Part shown: positions 45,455-56,639 of the stretch, piece by piece | Layout: the number at the start of each line of letters is the position of its first letter | Numbering within the stretch: the first letter of the stretch is position 1 | From: Endomychus coccineus | Taxonomy: Eukaryota > Arthropoda > Insecta > Coleoptera > Endomychidae | Length of the DNA stretch: 64,000 nt | NCBI GenBank assembly: GCA_958510875.1 | Contig: OY294069.1 | Span: 7,015,205 to 7,079,204, forward strand | Direction of reading: 5' to 3' | Made by a program: the position numbers and the translations under genes | Notes under the pieces: generated by a model | Databases searched by the model: none | Told to the model about the DNA's origin: nothing | What the model saw: the letters and a program-made list of their open reading frames with translations, nothing else

Positions 45455-46926
45455 ATGGGAAAAATCAATTTCGCGCCTTGATTAAACATTACTTCTTGCG
45501 TGGAAAAAACATTACGCAAACCATAGCATTCCATGTTAAGCATTATAAGGACTCCTCTCCATCGATTGGAACGATTCACAAGCTGTTTATTGATTTTCGT
45601 TGTGATAGTATGACCACAAAGGACGCCAAACGTTCTAGTCGTCCACTTGAGGTTATTACAACGCCAGAAATCACCGATAAAATCCATGGACTGATATTGG
45701 ATGTTCGACGAGTTAAGCTGCACGAGATTGCTGAGGTTATGGACCTCTCATCCGAACGGGTAAGGAACGTTTTGATTAAATTTTTGAATATGAGAAAGCT
45801 ATCTGTCAGATAGGTGCGACATTTGCTCTATATTGACAACAAGCGCGACCGTGTGACTTTTTGCGCCTTTTCGTAGCTGTGGACGAAACATCGATCCACC
45901 ACAACACTGGAGCCGAAAAAGGCCAAAGTGGGTTTATCGGCCAACAAAGTCATGGCGACAGTTTTTTGGGATGCACACGGTATCGTCCATATCGTGATGA
46001 GATTGTGAGTGATGAGAAAAGGAAACATGTCCATTCCTAAGATACAAGGGGTGGTGATCAGCTGACATTACCTAGATACAGATTGTCCAAAACATTAAAT
46101 TCACATGTCTATTTGTCTTTGAAATTTTACAATAAACTGCCAGATTACATAAAAGATGAAAAAATAACTTTTAGCATTTTTAGAATAAAAATAAAAAGGT
46201 TTCTTTTGAATAAATGTTTTTATTCTTACATTGAATTTTTGCATTATGATTTTAAACATTTTTAGTGATTCACAACATAACATGCTATATTTTATTGAAA
46301 ATCACATTATGGAATGAATGACTGAATTGACAATTTTAATTCGTTGTGTTTCAATATGTCATTTATGTTATTAGTGTAAATATATGTAAATGTAAATATT
46401 TTAATTTTAATTTTTAATATATACTGTCATGTTTTAGTGAAGTGTTTCTCTTATATAGACAAAGTGACTTCCTACATGTTAGACATGAATTATTTTATTC
46501 AATAGTATTATTTTGCTTTACCATTTAATTAAATGCCTTATATTGACTTGTCCTATCTATTCTCTGTAAATAGCAAACGGATCAATGAATTATTCTATTC
46601 TATTCTATTTTATCAATTCCATTGAAAAGAAGAAACGATCACCGGCATATATTATGCAGAGCTGTTGGAATGGCAAAATTGCATGACTTCCGCTGCGAAT
46701 TGGTTCGTCATCCACCATCTTCTACAGATTTGGCCCCCTTCGATTTTTATCATTTCCAAACTACCTGAAGAAATGGCTGGGCGGAATGAGATTTTGCTCC
46801 AACGATGAAGCCATCACTGAAACAATCGCCTATTTTGAAGGGTTGCCGAAATCGTATCATTTGGAAGGGTTCGAAAAATTTAAAAAATATTGGACGAAGT
46901 GGATCGGGCTACAAGAAGATTAGGTT
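45455..46926 (+). pseudogene. Mariner transposase, interrupted and deleted
   Basis: It starts near 45455. The helix-turn-helix region is nearly complete in one frame (45478-45813: LIKHYFLRGKNITQT, VIDLS-like ...EVMDLSSERVRNVL). After a deletion and frame change the catalytic domain begins, VAVDETSIHHNTGAEK (first Asp), then KVGLSANKVMATVFWDAHGI. The LINE interrupts at about 45995. Transposase sequence resumes at 46612 (KKKRSPAYIMQSCW in a shifted frame) but lacks about 100 bp that should carry the second Asp, which is present in the copy at 8.1 kb. The C-terminus is preserved: HPPSSTDLAPFDFYHF (third Asp) through WTKWIGLQED and stop. It is dead, but both TIRs remain. Confidence 0.88.
45995..46611 (+). 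mobile_element. 5'-truncated LINE nested in the mariner
   Basis: About 617 bp. It encodes the extreme C-terminus of an ORF2 (RYRLSKTLNSHVYLSLKFYNKLPDYI then IFRIKIKRFLLNKCFYSYIEFL, stop at about 46263). A 3' untranslated part of about 340 bp follows, ending in a TTCTA microsatellite (46591-46610). The mariner reading ...ATCGTCCATATCG on the left resumes as ATCAATTCCATTGAAAAG on the right, which corresponds to mariner ATCGATTACCTTGAAAAG, so target sequence is preserved with only a few bases duplicated. The tail and 5' truncation are typical of target-primed reverse transcription. Confidence 0.85.
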
Positions 46927-47028
46927 GAGGAATGAAATAAGTTTTGAGCAAATAAATCATTTCTGGTTATATTTGTCTAAAAATAATTTTTGTTCCATTT
47001 TTCAGGGTCTATTCAGCTTGCCCTCGTA

Positions 47029-48013
47029 CATCTTAATTGTTTGCAGTTGAAACCTCATCACATCACATATTCGTATGTATAAATATATTCGTCCAGTTCA
47101 TTTCATTCAGCACTCTCGTCTTGGTCGCTATAAAATCCATAATCAATTTTTTATTGCGCACAGTGCATATCTAAACATAAAACGTCACTGTAAAAATTCC
47201 AAAATTGATGCAGCTGAGATCAAACAGATGCTTTTGTCTCGAATCGGGGACTTATTGCGATAAAGCAACGAAGCAAAAAGACAACAACACATGAACGAAG
47301 AGTTGCAACGGCAGCAGACTCGTTCATCTTTGAGGTGCAATCAAGAACCCTAGAGAGCTTCGCCTAGCCCCGGTCTGGCCCAGTTAAGGCTTTTATTAGA
47401 ACTGTATACTTCGTTTGTTCTTTTCGTTCGTTTATAGCCAACCGGCGTGCCCGATGCGCTTTATAAAATATCACGTATTAGTTTATTACCCGCACACAAC
47501 TCCTGCGCCCGTAAGAACAACTCGCGGAGAAGTTTACCCTTTTTCGGATATTAATTTAAGGCCCCTTTCAGACTTACGTGCCTACTTCCGGAATGAAGAA
47601 ATCAATTCTCGCTCTAAAAATAGAACTTGGACATTTTATAACATGGCATTAAAGGTTTTTTATTCGTTAATAATATAGCTCTTTTAAATAAATATTGATG
47701 CAAAAGTTTGTAGCATTTTTAACTTCAACAACAAGAGCGTTTCTGGTAAAAAAAAAGAAGGGTGAAATCTGAAACTGTTCGTGAATAAATTATCGTTTGT
47801 TTATTTGAAATATAAATTTCAAATTCTATAACTATGCTACGAACTTATGCATCAACATTAAATCATTGGGAAATTATTCCAATTATTGGAAATGTATATT
47901 ATCCTGCCGAACTGCCGTTACGCTGCTCCTCTATCAGAAATCAACATTTCTACAAATAGCTATTATAGTGTGTTGGTTAGAATCTTGGAAAGTTGCTTCG
48001 AGTTGAAACCTAA
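47029..48013. other. No recognisable gene
   Basis: Several short plus-strand frames (47075-47263, 47415-47678) lack signatures. Confidence 0.4.
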
Positions 48014-48015
48014 CC

Positions 48016-48140
48016 GAAGTACGAGGGCAAGAAGCCTAGAGAATTTTTGTAAGCATGGGAAGAAGTGAATTTGAACATTATTTCTTGCGTGGAAAAAACA
48101 TTACGCAAACCAAAGCATCGCATGTTAAACATTATGATTT
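48016..48140 (+). mobile_element. Mariner left-end fragment, copy 4
   Basis: TA then CGAGGGCAAG, then ATG at about 48054 and MGRSEFEHYFLRGKNITQT, the mariner N-terminus. Homology is lost at about 48135. Confidence 0.8.
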
Positions 48141-48221
48141 ACGATTTACAAGTGGTTTCATAAATGCAATTCAAATAAATAGTTAACAATCCAAATGAAG
48201 GATAAAAATCGGTTGTCTGAA

Positions 48222-49020
48222 CGTGACAACGTCATAAAAAAATACTGATGGAATGGTTTCATTTTTAAAAGAAAATTTTAATTTTATTTGTTTGATAGAT
48301 ATTTTGTATGGATATAGGTAAATGGAAATCAAAATTGAATTGCTCAAGTTACATTTATTTGTACGCATAAATACAATTATGTCATTTTAGCTTTTAAAAA
48401 GCCCGCCTCAATGTGTTTGATATAGGAGAAAATTGTTCCCTTTGACGGCTGGCTGGTCCAACCTGTCATTTCAGACACGTTGTTATGATATGTGGAAGAT
48501 TTAACATTTATGTTTTAATTTTTTGAAATCATAGCTACGCTCGATAATTATTTCGATCGAATAGTAAAGCAATTGATTTTTTACTCATCGTGAAATAGTT
48601 CTGTTAACTTATTGTTATAGTTTTGTCAATTATAGCATAACCTACAATCGCTGCACTAGCGGACCGATGCTATTTATTTTAATGATGAAAGCACGAATAT
48701 TCGACAATATATCACTAAACATATATTTAATATCGAAAGAATCATTACCTTTATCGCAGCAATTATCGTTGCTATAAACAATTGACACCACATTCACTTT
48801 TCACTGCACTTCATACTTGACGAAAACATGTAAATGTATCATTGTATAGCAGCGCGCTCTCGCTTGCACTTCAAGCCTTAAATGGAACGCCTCAGGGCGA
48901 GGTAACGTACAGCCGGTCAGAGCGAGGTAACGTACAGCCGGTCAGAGCGAGGTAACGCCGCATGAGTCATGTTTTCTCGTGCGTGCAGCCGGCTCCATCG
49001 AATTATAAGACGTTGTCACG
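48222..49020. mobile_element. Unclassified TIR element, copy 2 (799 bp, inverted relative to copy 1)
   Basis: It starts CGTGACAACGTCATAA and ends TTATAAGACGTTGTCACG. It is near-identical to 21306-22200 reversed, with one instead of two internal 119-133-bp units and three instead of two GC-rich units around TTACCTCGCTCTGA (48893-48957). Those two changes account for the 96-bp length difference. It is non-autonomous and abuts PLE remnant 3 on the right. Confidence 0.82.
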
Positions 49021-49023
49021 CAA

Positions 49024-49660
49024 AAACTCCAATAATTTTTTTGATTTAAACATCAAGAAAATTAATAACAAATTAGATTTTTCGATATTTCATAAACGCA
49101 CCTGTAGTGACCCGACTATTCACAATATTTCAAATCATCCATTTCAACATAAAATAGCAGACTACAATAGTTTCATACATAGACTTCTCAACGTACCGAT
49201 ATCAAAAGAAAATTTCGATAAAGAGTTGAATATCATTAAACAAATCGCGATAAATAATAGTTACTTCTCCGGACTGATAGATCAGATCATATCTAAAAAG
49301 CGATACAAGTAAGCAAACAATGCAGTGTTTCCTACGATAAAACAAAACTATTCTTATGTTGGTATCATATATGGGGCCACCCACTACAAAAATTTCTAAT
49401 TTTCTTATGATATTCACGTAGCGTTTAAAACGCAGATTAATTTCGTTCATCAAAAATAATAAAGAAAAATTATCCGATGGAAACAAATGTGGGGTTTACA
49501 AGTTCAAAGAGCATAGACGTAGTTTCATTGAAATAAATCGAATTCAACATTTGCAGAACATTTAATTATAGATAATTCTAATGACAATTTTCCACATTCA
49601 GAATAAAAGTAATAAGTTAAATTTGCTAGAATCCATAGAAATTAATGAATAGAAGAACCG
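49024..49660 (+). pseudogene. PLE remnant 3 (RT C-terminus and degraded GIY-YIG domain)
   Basis: Directly after the TIR element, the plus frame reads NNFFDLNIKKINNKLDFSIFHKRTCSDPTIHN, then HPFQHKIADYNSFIHRLLNVP and ELNIIKQIAINNSY. This is the FLDL...(Y/F)RKPT...HP..HK block that follows the YVDD palm in RTs of the Penelope type, here ending at a stop near 49312. Beyond it, broken frames still show SYVGIIYGA, DIHVAFKTQ, GNKCGVYK, STFAEHLI and KLNLLESIEINE. These are remnants of the connector and GIY-YIG domain with its C-terminal helix. It has no active site and several stops. Its wording is different from PLEs 1 and 2, so this is a third lineage. Confidence 0.75.
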
Positions 49661-49664
49661 ACAC

Positions 49665-50900
49665 GATCAACAAATATACTCAATAATTTTCCCTTGTTAA
49701 ATTTATTTGATTCGATTTTCCTTTGCTACCAGTTCATCGTTTAATCTTTCAATGGATTAAAGCCAATTAGGTAAAATTCCAATACCCATCTATCCTAAGA
49801 TTATCATTAAAGTTATATATTAGGATAGCTCTTTTGTAGCAAGTTATTACTTTGTAATAGTTGTTTGAAGGGGTTACTGTGTTAACGATACTTTAGTCAC
49901 ATTTATTCATTAAACTAGTGAAAGAACTTTCAATAGTTATAATTTATAATGAATTTTCATCACGTAATGGCTGATTCTATTGAATTTTCCCCGACTGAAA
50001 TACTTCCCTTACACTAAGTATAGTGAGGGTAGTAAAAACTCATGTTCTATCTTCGAGTGATAGCAAATGAGTTACGTAATTCACCATCTTATTATGCATG
50101 TTTTGTTTCGAATCGTTGAAAGACCTTCAGCTACACGAATTAATTCACGTCGTATTCCCATGCAATCAAGTTGGATCGTGTTGTGATACGAGCGACGATT
50201 TAAAATCGAATCTATAATCGTTGGACTAAAAACAGTGTAAACTCAGCGAAAACCCGGACTAGAATTCGCCTCTCTTCTCCCTTTATGTCCGCCCTCATAA
50301 ACAAACATTCTTTCTGTTCTTAAAACATTTAACTTAGGCAGGGGCAAAAAGAAGATTGTGTTGTGCAAGTGGCTCATAATGCAACAACTATCCAATTTCC
50401 CGGAGTTTGCGGACCACTGACCCGGAAGGACAATGAGGAAAACGAGAGAGCCACTGTATACGGGCTTTGAGCGTGGACCGTCGTACACTGTCTTCTACAA
50501 GAACGAGAAATTGGAGAAACTAAAGAAAATAGCGTATACGTATATAAAAGACTGTCACGAAGAGTTCCCTTGTATCTTTGCTTTCGGCCCCAATGGCGAC
50601 ATTATTGTAAATTGCATATAAAAAGCAATCGTTTGACTGCGAATGCTTCGAGACCCAACTTTTTTAATAATATTAGTTCGATTATTACATTTGTTCCGGA
50701 ACAAATAACTGCTAGTTATGATAGTTTTGTTGTCTGGAGTGAAGGCGATCTCAAAAAGTCTGAAAGAAGTCTATTTACAGATATTACCACTGCAATGTAA
50801 TTCTAACAAACATATTATAAACAACGTGGCAAGAAATTCGATGATTTTGGTCAATCCCTCGCAAAGGCATTGCATAAACAATTAAATCTTTGTTTTGATT
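49665..50900. other. No recognisable gene
   Basis: A short plus frame at 50433-50621 (62 codons, MRKTREPLYTGFERG...) has protein-like composition, but I recognise no family and see no splice or transposon context that would support it. Confidence 0.35.
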
Positions 50901-50913
50901 TAAGGGTACTAAT

Positions 50914-51470
50914 GTTAGAATCGAATTTCTCATCCATGAGAGTGTATAATCACGAGGTTATAACGGAATCGATAAAATTGACCCAATTCTCTTTGGGAAA
51001 ATTCAAAAATTTCAATAGGTTCTTGTGACTGATGGAATTTGTTCTATGGGATCCTAGAAGGTTGTGGATAACAATTCCGAGGGCATTAGTCATATTAAAA
51101 GTGATTTTCAATTGTACCTAAGGATGACCGAAATACAGGGTTTTGGAACATGTTGCTTTTGCGCCTGAGGTGAAAACTAATGGTAGAATCGAATTTCTCA
51201 TCCATCAAAGTGTATAATCACGGCGTTATATCGGAATCGATGAGATCGACCAAATTCACTTTTTTTCCATAATCACCCCTTAAGAAATTTGGGAAAATGC
51301 GGAAATTTCAAACGGATTTGATTCCATGGGATTTTAGTTCTAGAACTTTTGGCCTAGTGATGCATATAACATCCAAACTTTCAAGAAAAATGCCGATGCA
51401 TTCCCATATTTAAAGATATGTTGATGACGATGGTATTACATTTTACATAAGATCCAGCAGTTCGGAATAT
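50914..51470 (+). repeat. Two satellite-like units, about 268-bp period
   Basis: TTAGAATCGAATTTCTCATC at 50914 recurs as GTAGAATCGAATTTCTCATC at 51182, followed in both by GTGTATAATCACG and TCGATRARAT blocks. The later TGGGATYYTAG...AG segments also match. The layout parallels the units at 53.7 and 54.6 kb. Confidence 0.75.
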
Positions 51471-51479
51471 CTTTCATTT

Positions 51480-53495
51480 CTCAGCAGTGTCATATATGTC
51501 CATGTAGAGGGCTGGCAATGGATCGCCATATGATAGAGGTAATAGTCCGATTCTTGGGTTTGGTAATTGGTGTCACTTGGAAATTGTGACCTTAGTGGTT
51601 TATTGTTAATACTAACATATCAAATAATAGAAATCACAAATGTTAAGTAACACTAATATTAACGAATGGTCCAATTCGGGTCGAAGGATGACCTACTCGC
51701 CGACTTTGACTTCGATTTCATACACAAGGGTCGGGATCTTGTCGGCTCATCATTGTTATACGATTGTATAACAATATGATATATGTTTATGTTCAATAAA
51801 CACCATTACGACGTGAGAAAATAGGATATTATGAGTTTATGGGATTTAGGATTTATGGAAGATAAATCTCTTACTAGGATATTACAGCAGATTCTCTCGA
51901 GACTCTTCTAGTTAGAGTTTATATTTATAATAACTTCCGTTAATGAATCGACCAAGGAAGAAGTTGCTCAAGAATTTCTATGTTAGGACGTACAATGTAG
52001 GTTGGTCTATTAATTTAAGCATTTAATATTACGGTTTATTATACCTGGAATCCAGGATATCCTAGTAACCTAGGTCATCGTCGGGACACTTCCTTAAAAT
52101 GTTTTAAACATGCAATTTCACTTGTTATCTGGGGGTTTTTGGGATCGCTGATCACGATTCTGATGTCTAAATAATGTTAAAATTCACCTGGGGAACATCA
52201 TAACCTGCTTGTTACCTCATCCCTGAAGAATTTACGGTATAATTCGAAATTAAATTTTAAAATCAATTGTAACAAACCTTAATAAAATGCACCTTGAGGT
52301 AGGTATATTGATCGTAATAAAACGCCTAAGCTATAATTTTATTTCTTCCTACAAAATAAAGATAGAAATAATGAAAATAATTTATTAATATTTTAAAACA
52401 AATGGAATGAAATCAATTCAGACCTGATTTTTACTGGCAGCTACTCGTTAGTCACGGTAAAACAAAAAGACAGGTAAATCACAGATAAAAAAAGGACCCA
52501 TCATGTGAGACGCCCCAAAAATTACCATCTTATCTCACACTTTTGAAATTTTCTATTGTCTCTTTGACTGCTGTCAGTTGATGATAATTGAGAAACGAAC
52601 ACTTCTGGAATTTCACATCGGATATAAGGCGCAGAGTATCCAACGAACGCCGTGAAACATCTATCAAATTTATCGTCTCCTATATTAAATGTGTCCTACA
52701 TTATATGCACGCTGCGGTTGTTTCGAACTATCCATAGATTACGAGATAGGAATAATAGATTGTCTTCAAGTTCTGTAATCATCGTGGCGAGGAGTTGCCA
52801 GGAGTTTGTACAAAAGTACGCCCCATCGCATACTAAACACGCCGTCGCCGGAGCGCACAGCAAAACTTGGAAAAACTAATATCGTAGAGAGAGGGCATAC
52901 TTCAACCGGAGCTCCTTTGTCACCGGCGACCTTTAATCTTGGCCGAAATTTATGTACGCTGATCGGAGTTTATAAAAACCGGATAATGCCATAAATCAGA
53001 CTCAGTTTCGAGGATGAAGAAAAAAAACATTCTGCCCCGGTCGAGGAGTAAAGTTGAGACTATCTTAATTGGAAACTTCCAGATACGTATCTTTCTCTCT
53101 CGCAGAGCATCAGATTCCTGAATATTCCGGAAAACGGTCCGATGCAAACGGTTCTTGTTGCTTTAATCAATTCGATGAATAATCATCTATAGTCTGTTGC
53201 TTGGAATTGAAACAGCTGAAGGAAACCGCAAAGTTTGTCCAAGGGATATGTAGTGTTTCCTGTGTAAAATTAAAAAAAATTAAAGAGATACATAGTGTAT
53301 ATTGATTGTTTAGCTTTATAAATCAAAGTATATCAAATATGTTAATTACTTAGGGTCATCACAAACGAAGAATCTGCTACTCATGCAAGAAGTGTTGTAG
53401 TAATTTTATCCTGCGATACGGTATACCTGACTATAATTTCCCACCGAAGAACAGAATAACTATGGTTGCAAAATCTTGTCTTCCGGATGGATTCC
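51480..53495. other. No recognisable gene
   Basis: Unassigned DNA. The short frames at 52652-52994 have no signature. Confidence 0.4.
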
Positions 53496-53497
53496 GC

Positions 53498-53584
53498 GTC
53501 ACAATAGCTCGACTTGATGCCGACGTTTCGCCAACCATTACAGATGGCATCTTCAGGGCAGGCTTGAGGCTTGAACTGAAACTG
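53498..53584 (-). repeat. Orphan PLE 1-type terminal-repeat fragment with hammerhead-like motif
   Basis: These 87 bp match 17528-17614 with one difference. The hammerhead-like motif (53518-53560, minus) keeps TGCC/GGCA stem I, CTGAAGA, GAAAC and GTC. The single change lies in the stem II loop side. No RT is adjacent. Confidence 0.85.
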
Positions 53585-53679
53585 TTTCAGTAAATCCTCC
53601 AAGGATATCTGGCACTTGTTTCAATCGTACCGGGTAGTGTCGGTCTTTGCGAAACACGTTAGTATTACTTCAGTGGCGC

Positions 53680-53930
53680 GCATTCAATGGAATCTTAGAA
53701 CACTACTTATTAAGATTCAAGGCATATTATTTCACAGAAGAGCGGTTTTATTGATGTTATAATCGAAGGAATGACCATAATTCAATGTTTTGGGAAGGTC
53801 TAATTTGGTTCATTGTCGTCTAATGTGAAAACTAATTTCAGATACGAATTCCTCATTCTCAAAAATGCAGTTTCATCTTTTTCGATAAATTTTACTAAAT
53901 TCATATTTTCTATACTTATCCCTGAGCCTA
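53680..53930 (+). repeat. Satellite-like unit (left part of a split pair)
   Basis: It has the same ordered blocks as 41575-41960, including ACGAATTCCTCATTCTCAAA and GCAGTTTCATCTTTTTCGAT. It is broken near 53930 by the LINE and continued at about 54550. Confidence 0.7.
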
Positions 53931-54546
53931 TTGGGATTTATAATACGTTGCAGTAAACCATTTACCAATACCAACGCTGTTAAAATGCTTTATAACACTC
54001 TGCCAAGAAGCAAATTGGAATACTGTTCAATAATATGGCAAGTATATTCAATTAGAAAAATGTCAAAATAGATTTTTAAGATACCTACAATATGAGGAGG
54101 ATGGGGTTTATCCAACCATTTTTGAAAAAAGTAATGACTCAAGACCAAAATTCGACTATACTACTTCAGAAAAGCGTCGACATAATTCTCAAATAATGAT
54201 TCTTTATAAGTTATTAAATGACAAAATTAATGATATGGCATTGGTAGCTCAAATTAAATTTAGAATACCTGATACACGAACAAGACATTCGAGTCTGTCT
54301 TTATTTCATATTCCAGGTAGTAGGACTAACGTAACTCGCCATTAATAAAAATGTGTATTTCATGTAACAATCGTAGCATAAATTTTGACATGTTTGCTGA
54401 TACTATTGCTGCATTTAGACTAAAATTGGATGATTAGAAATTGTTATATTTTATTTATCACAATTTGCATATTATATACTTCTTTAGTAAATTCTCTATA
54501 ATTGTTTTCTTTTCTAAGAGCTGAACGGATATTAAATAAATAAATA
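53930..54546 (+). mobile_element. 5'-truncated LINE inserted in the satellite
   Basis: It encodes an ORF2 C-terminus with frameshifts: LGFIIRCSKPFTNTNAVKML, RSKLEYCSIIWQ, then NRFLRYLQYEEDGVYPTIFE and RRHNSQIMILYKLLNDKIND, ending with FDMFADTIAAFRLKL. A 3' tail of TAAATAAATAAA lies at 54532-54545. Removing it rejoins the satellite blocks with a period close to that at 50.9 kb, so it inserted after the satellite formed. Confidence 0.82.
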
Positions 54547-54905
54547 GAGGTCTACAAAAATCGAAAATTCCAAAAATTTCTGATGATCGCTGAAGCTCAT
54601 TATGTGGGATCTTAAAAGATAACGCTTATCGACGTTATAAACGATGGATTGGCAGAATTGAGGGTTTTGGGAAGCTCTAACATGGTTAATCGTCGTATAA
54701 TGTAAAAACTAATTTCGGATACAGATTCCTTATTCTCAAAAACACGTTGCAGTTTCATCTTTTTCGATAAATTTGACCAAATTCACAATTATTCCATACT
54801 TCTCAGTCTTTATCAAAAAATTGCAAAGATTTAAAATATCCAAAACTTCATTCAATAGGATCTTAGAACAGTACTGATAACAATTTTATTTAAATTATTG
54901 TATTA
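54547..54905 (+). repeat. Satellite-like unit (right part of the split pair)
   Basis: It resumes with ACAAAAATCGAAAATTCC and CTGATGATCGCTGAAGCTCA, and goes on to the next unit with ACTAATTTCGGATACAGATT and CAGTTTCATCTTTTTCGATA. Confidence 0.7.
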
Positions 54906-54909
54906 CATT

Positions 54910-56600
54910 ATTCCTCAAAGGAACATTTTTATTGGGGTCGGAAAAGTTTATGTTGTTTTCCTCGGCACCCACGATTAATTTTCAAGGAATCTCGAGAGAA
55001 AGTATAATGAATAAGTAGAGGAACAAAGTATTGCATTATCTTCAATTTGATAGTTTTTTTAAAAGCATCGTAACCTTTCCATTATAAAACCACAAAGTTT
55101 GTTTTAAGAGCCAGTATTTTCAGTATTAAATGGATTTGTGCCATTGCAATAATATATAGCACAATAAACTCTCAGGACTACTTACAGCTACAAACACGTT
55201 TTTCAATAACCATCAACTTTATTTCCCCGACTGAGTACACCTTCTCTGTGGAAAGACAACAAAAATAACAGCAAGGGATACTTGCGGAAGCACGTTCCAC
55301 CACTGAAAAATGTTAGTTATTGCTCACTGCTCCACTGCGGATGCATTAAACGCATTTATTCATAAAAGAAGAATCTTTACATTGAATAATCTTTTAGGAA
55401 AACGAATATTAAATTTCTAATTTTATGAAAATGTACGAATTTCACGCCTATTCATTTATATACATACATATGCATTAGTGTAACCTCTTTCTCGAGAATT
55501 TATATATAATTAAAACCTGGGTCAAGAATCATTATAAGCCTACGAATAGTTTCTGATAGAACATATTTTTTATGACGCTAGAAAGCTACATCCATCACCA
55601 CCCGCACCAACCCTCATCAAAAATATGCATTATTTCGACACCCATTTAACTCCCGGAGCACGCGAAGGATATTTAAGGATATCCTGTATAGAAAAGGATG
55701 AACGATTGATAACCAAACACGTATCGATACTAAATGTCCATATATTAATACTGAAGAATTACGCTCGATCGAAACATACGTTCGTCCTAACTTTTTTACA
55801 TTCACCTGTTCGTGATAATTTCAGTGTTTCTTCTGCTTATGCGAGGGTATAGTAAATTATCTAGCTATAGTGTTTTGTGGAATCCTGTTATAGTAGGTTT
55901 TAAAGTCCAATTATTTTTTACGTGTCACTTTCTTAAACAATTATTCGTTTTAATGGGCGTCGAGGCATTAAAAATAGAAATCAAGTAACGAGAGACATAA
56001 AAACCTTAATTATACGTATAAAATTCGAGATTTTAAATCCTCATTTTCCCAATAATGGGCTGCGCTTCATAAAAACTCGCTTCAAACTTCCATTCGAGTT
56101 GCTGATGGTCGGTAGCCATTATATTTACATCAATTTGTGCGCTTCGGCTTCTGGTGCTCTCAATAACGGACCTCCACATTTTTTTAGCATCGATTTGAGC
56201 TGCACTTTTCACACCGCACGCTATTCTAAGATGAATACGGAACGCATCGGAACGCGTAACTTCTTTTAATTTGACATTTTACTCAATCTCTCCGAACCGA
56301 ACGCAACTTTGGTTTTCTACTTAATTTTAGGTGTAGCATTCGGGCCTGGAGTTGGTTTAATAACGACGTTGCGCTCTGCAAAGTCATTGTAGATTGTACC
56401 TTAAGAATGGACGATGGCCTCGAGGTTTAGGCATATACTCGATCTGCCTAAAGTGAACTATTGAGCTTGATTTAATGTCTTCGGCTAGTTGGTTGCATAT
56501 TATATGCGTGTGAAGTAAATACTTTACCTACCGTTCGAATACGTAATGCATATTGCAATGCTTAGAAATATTGGAATAATAAAACTTATTTTTCGATTCG
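54910..56600. other. No recognisable gene; two short repeat matches
   Basis: A segment of about 90 bp at 55227-55322 matches the minus strand of 63478-63566. A PLE 2-type terminal-repeat tail lies at about 55462-55512. The rest is unassigned. Confidence 0.45.
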
Positions 56601-56639
56601 TTGTATATATGAACAATTCGAGCATACAGTCAAATAATA

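Larger units (their letters stand above)
45278..47026 (+). mobile_element. Mariner element copy 3 with both ends, carrying a nested LINE
   Basis: Left end GGAGGGCAAGGTTAAAAGTT and right end, the inverse of CGAGGGCAAGCTGAA, are flanked by TA on each side (45276-45277, 47027-47028), the mariner target duplication. The inside is a transposase remnant interrupted by a LINE at about 45995-46611. Confidence 0.9.

Noticed and set aside
50433..50621. 62-codon frame with protein-like composition, considered as a host exon
   Set aside because: I cannot match it to any family. It is listed only as part of an unassigned stretch.
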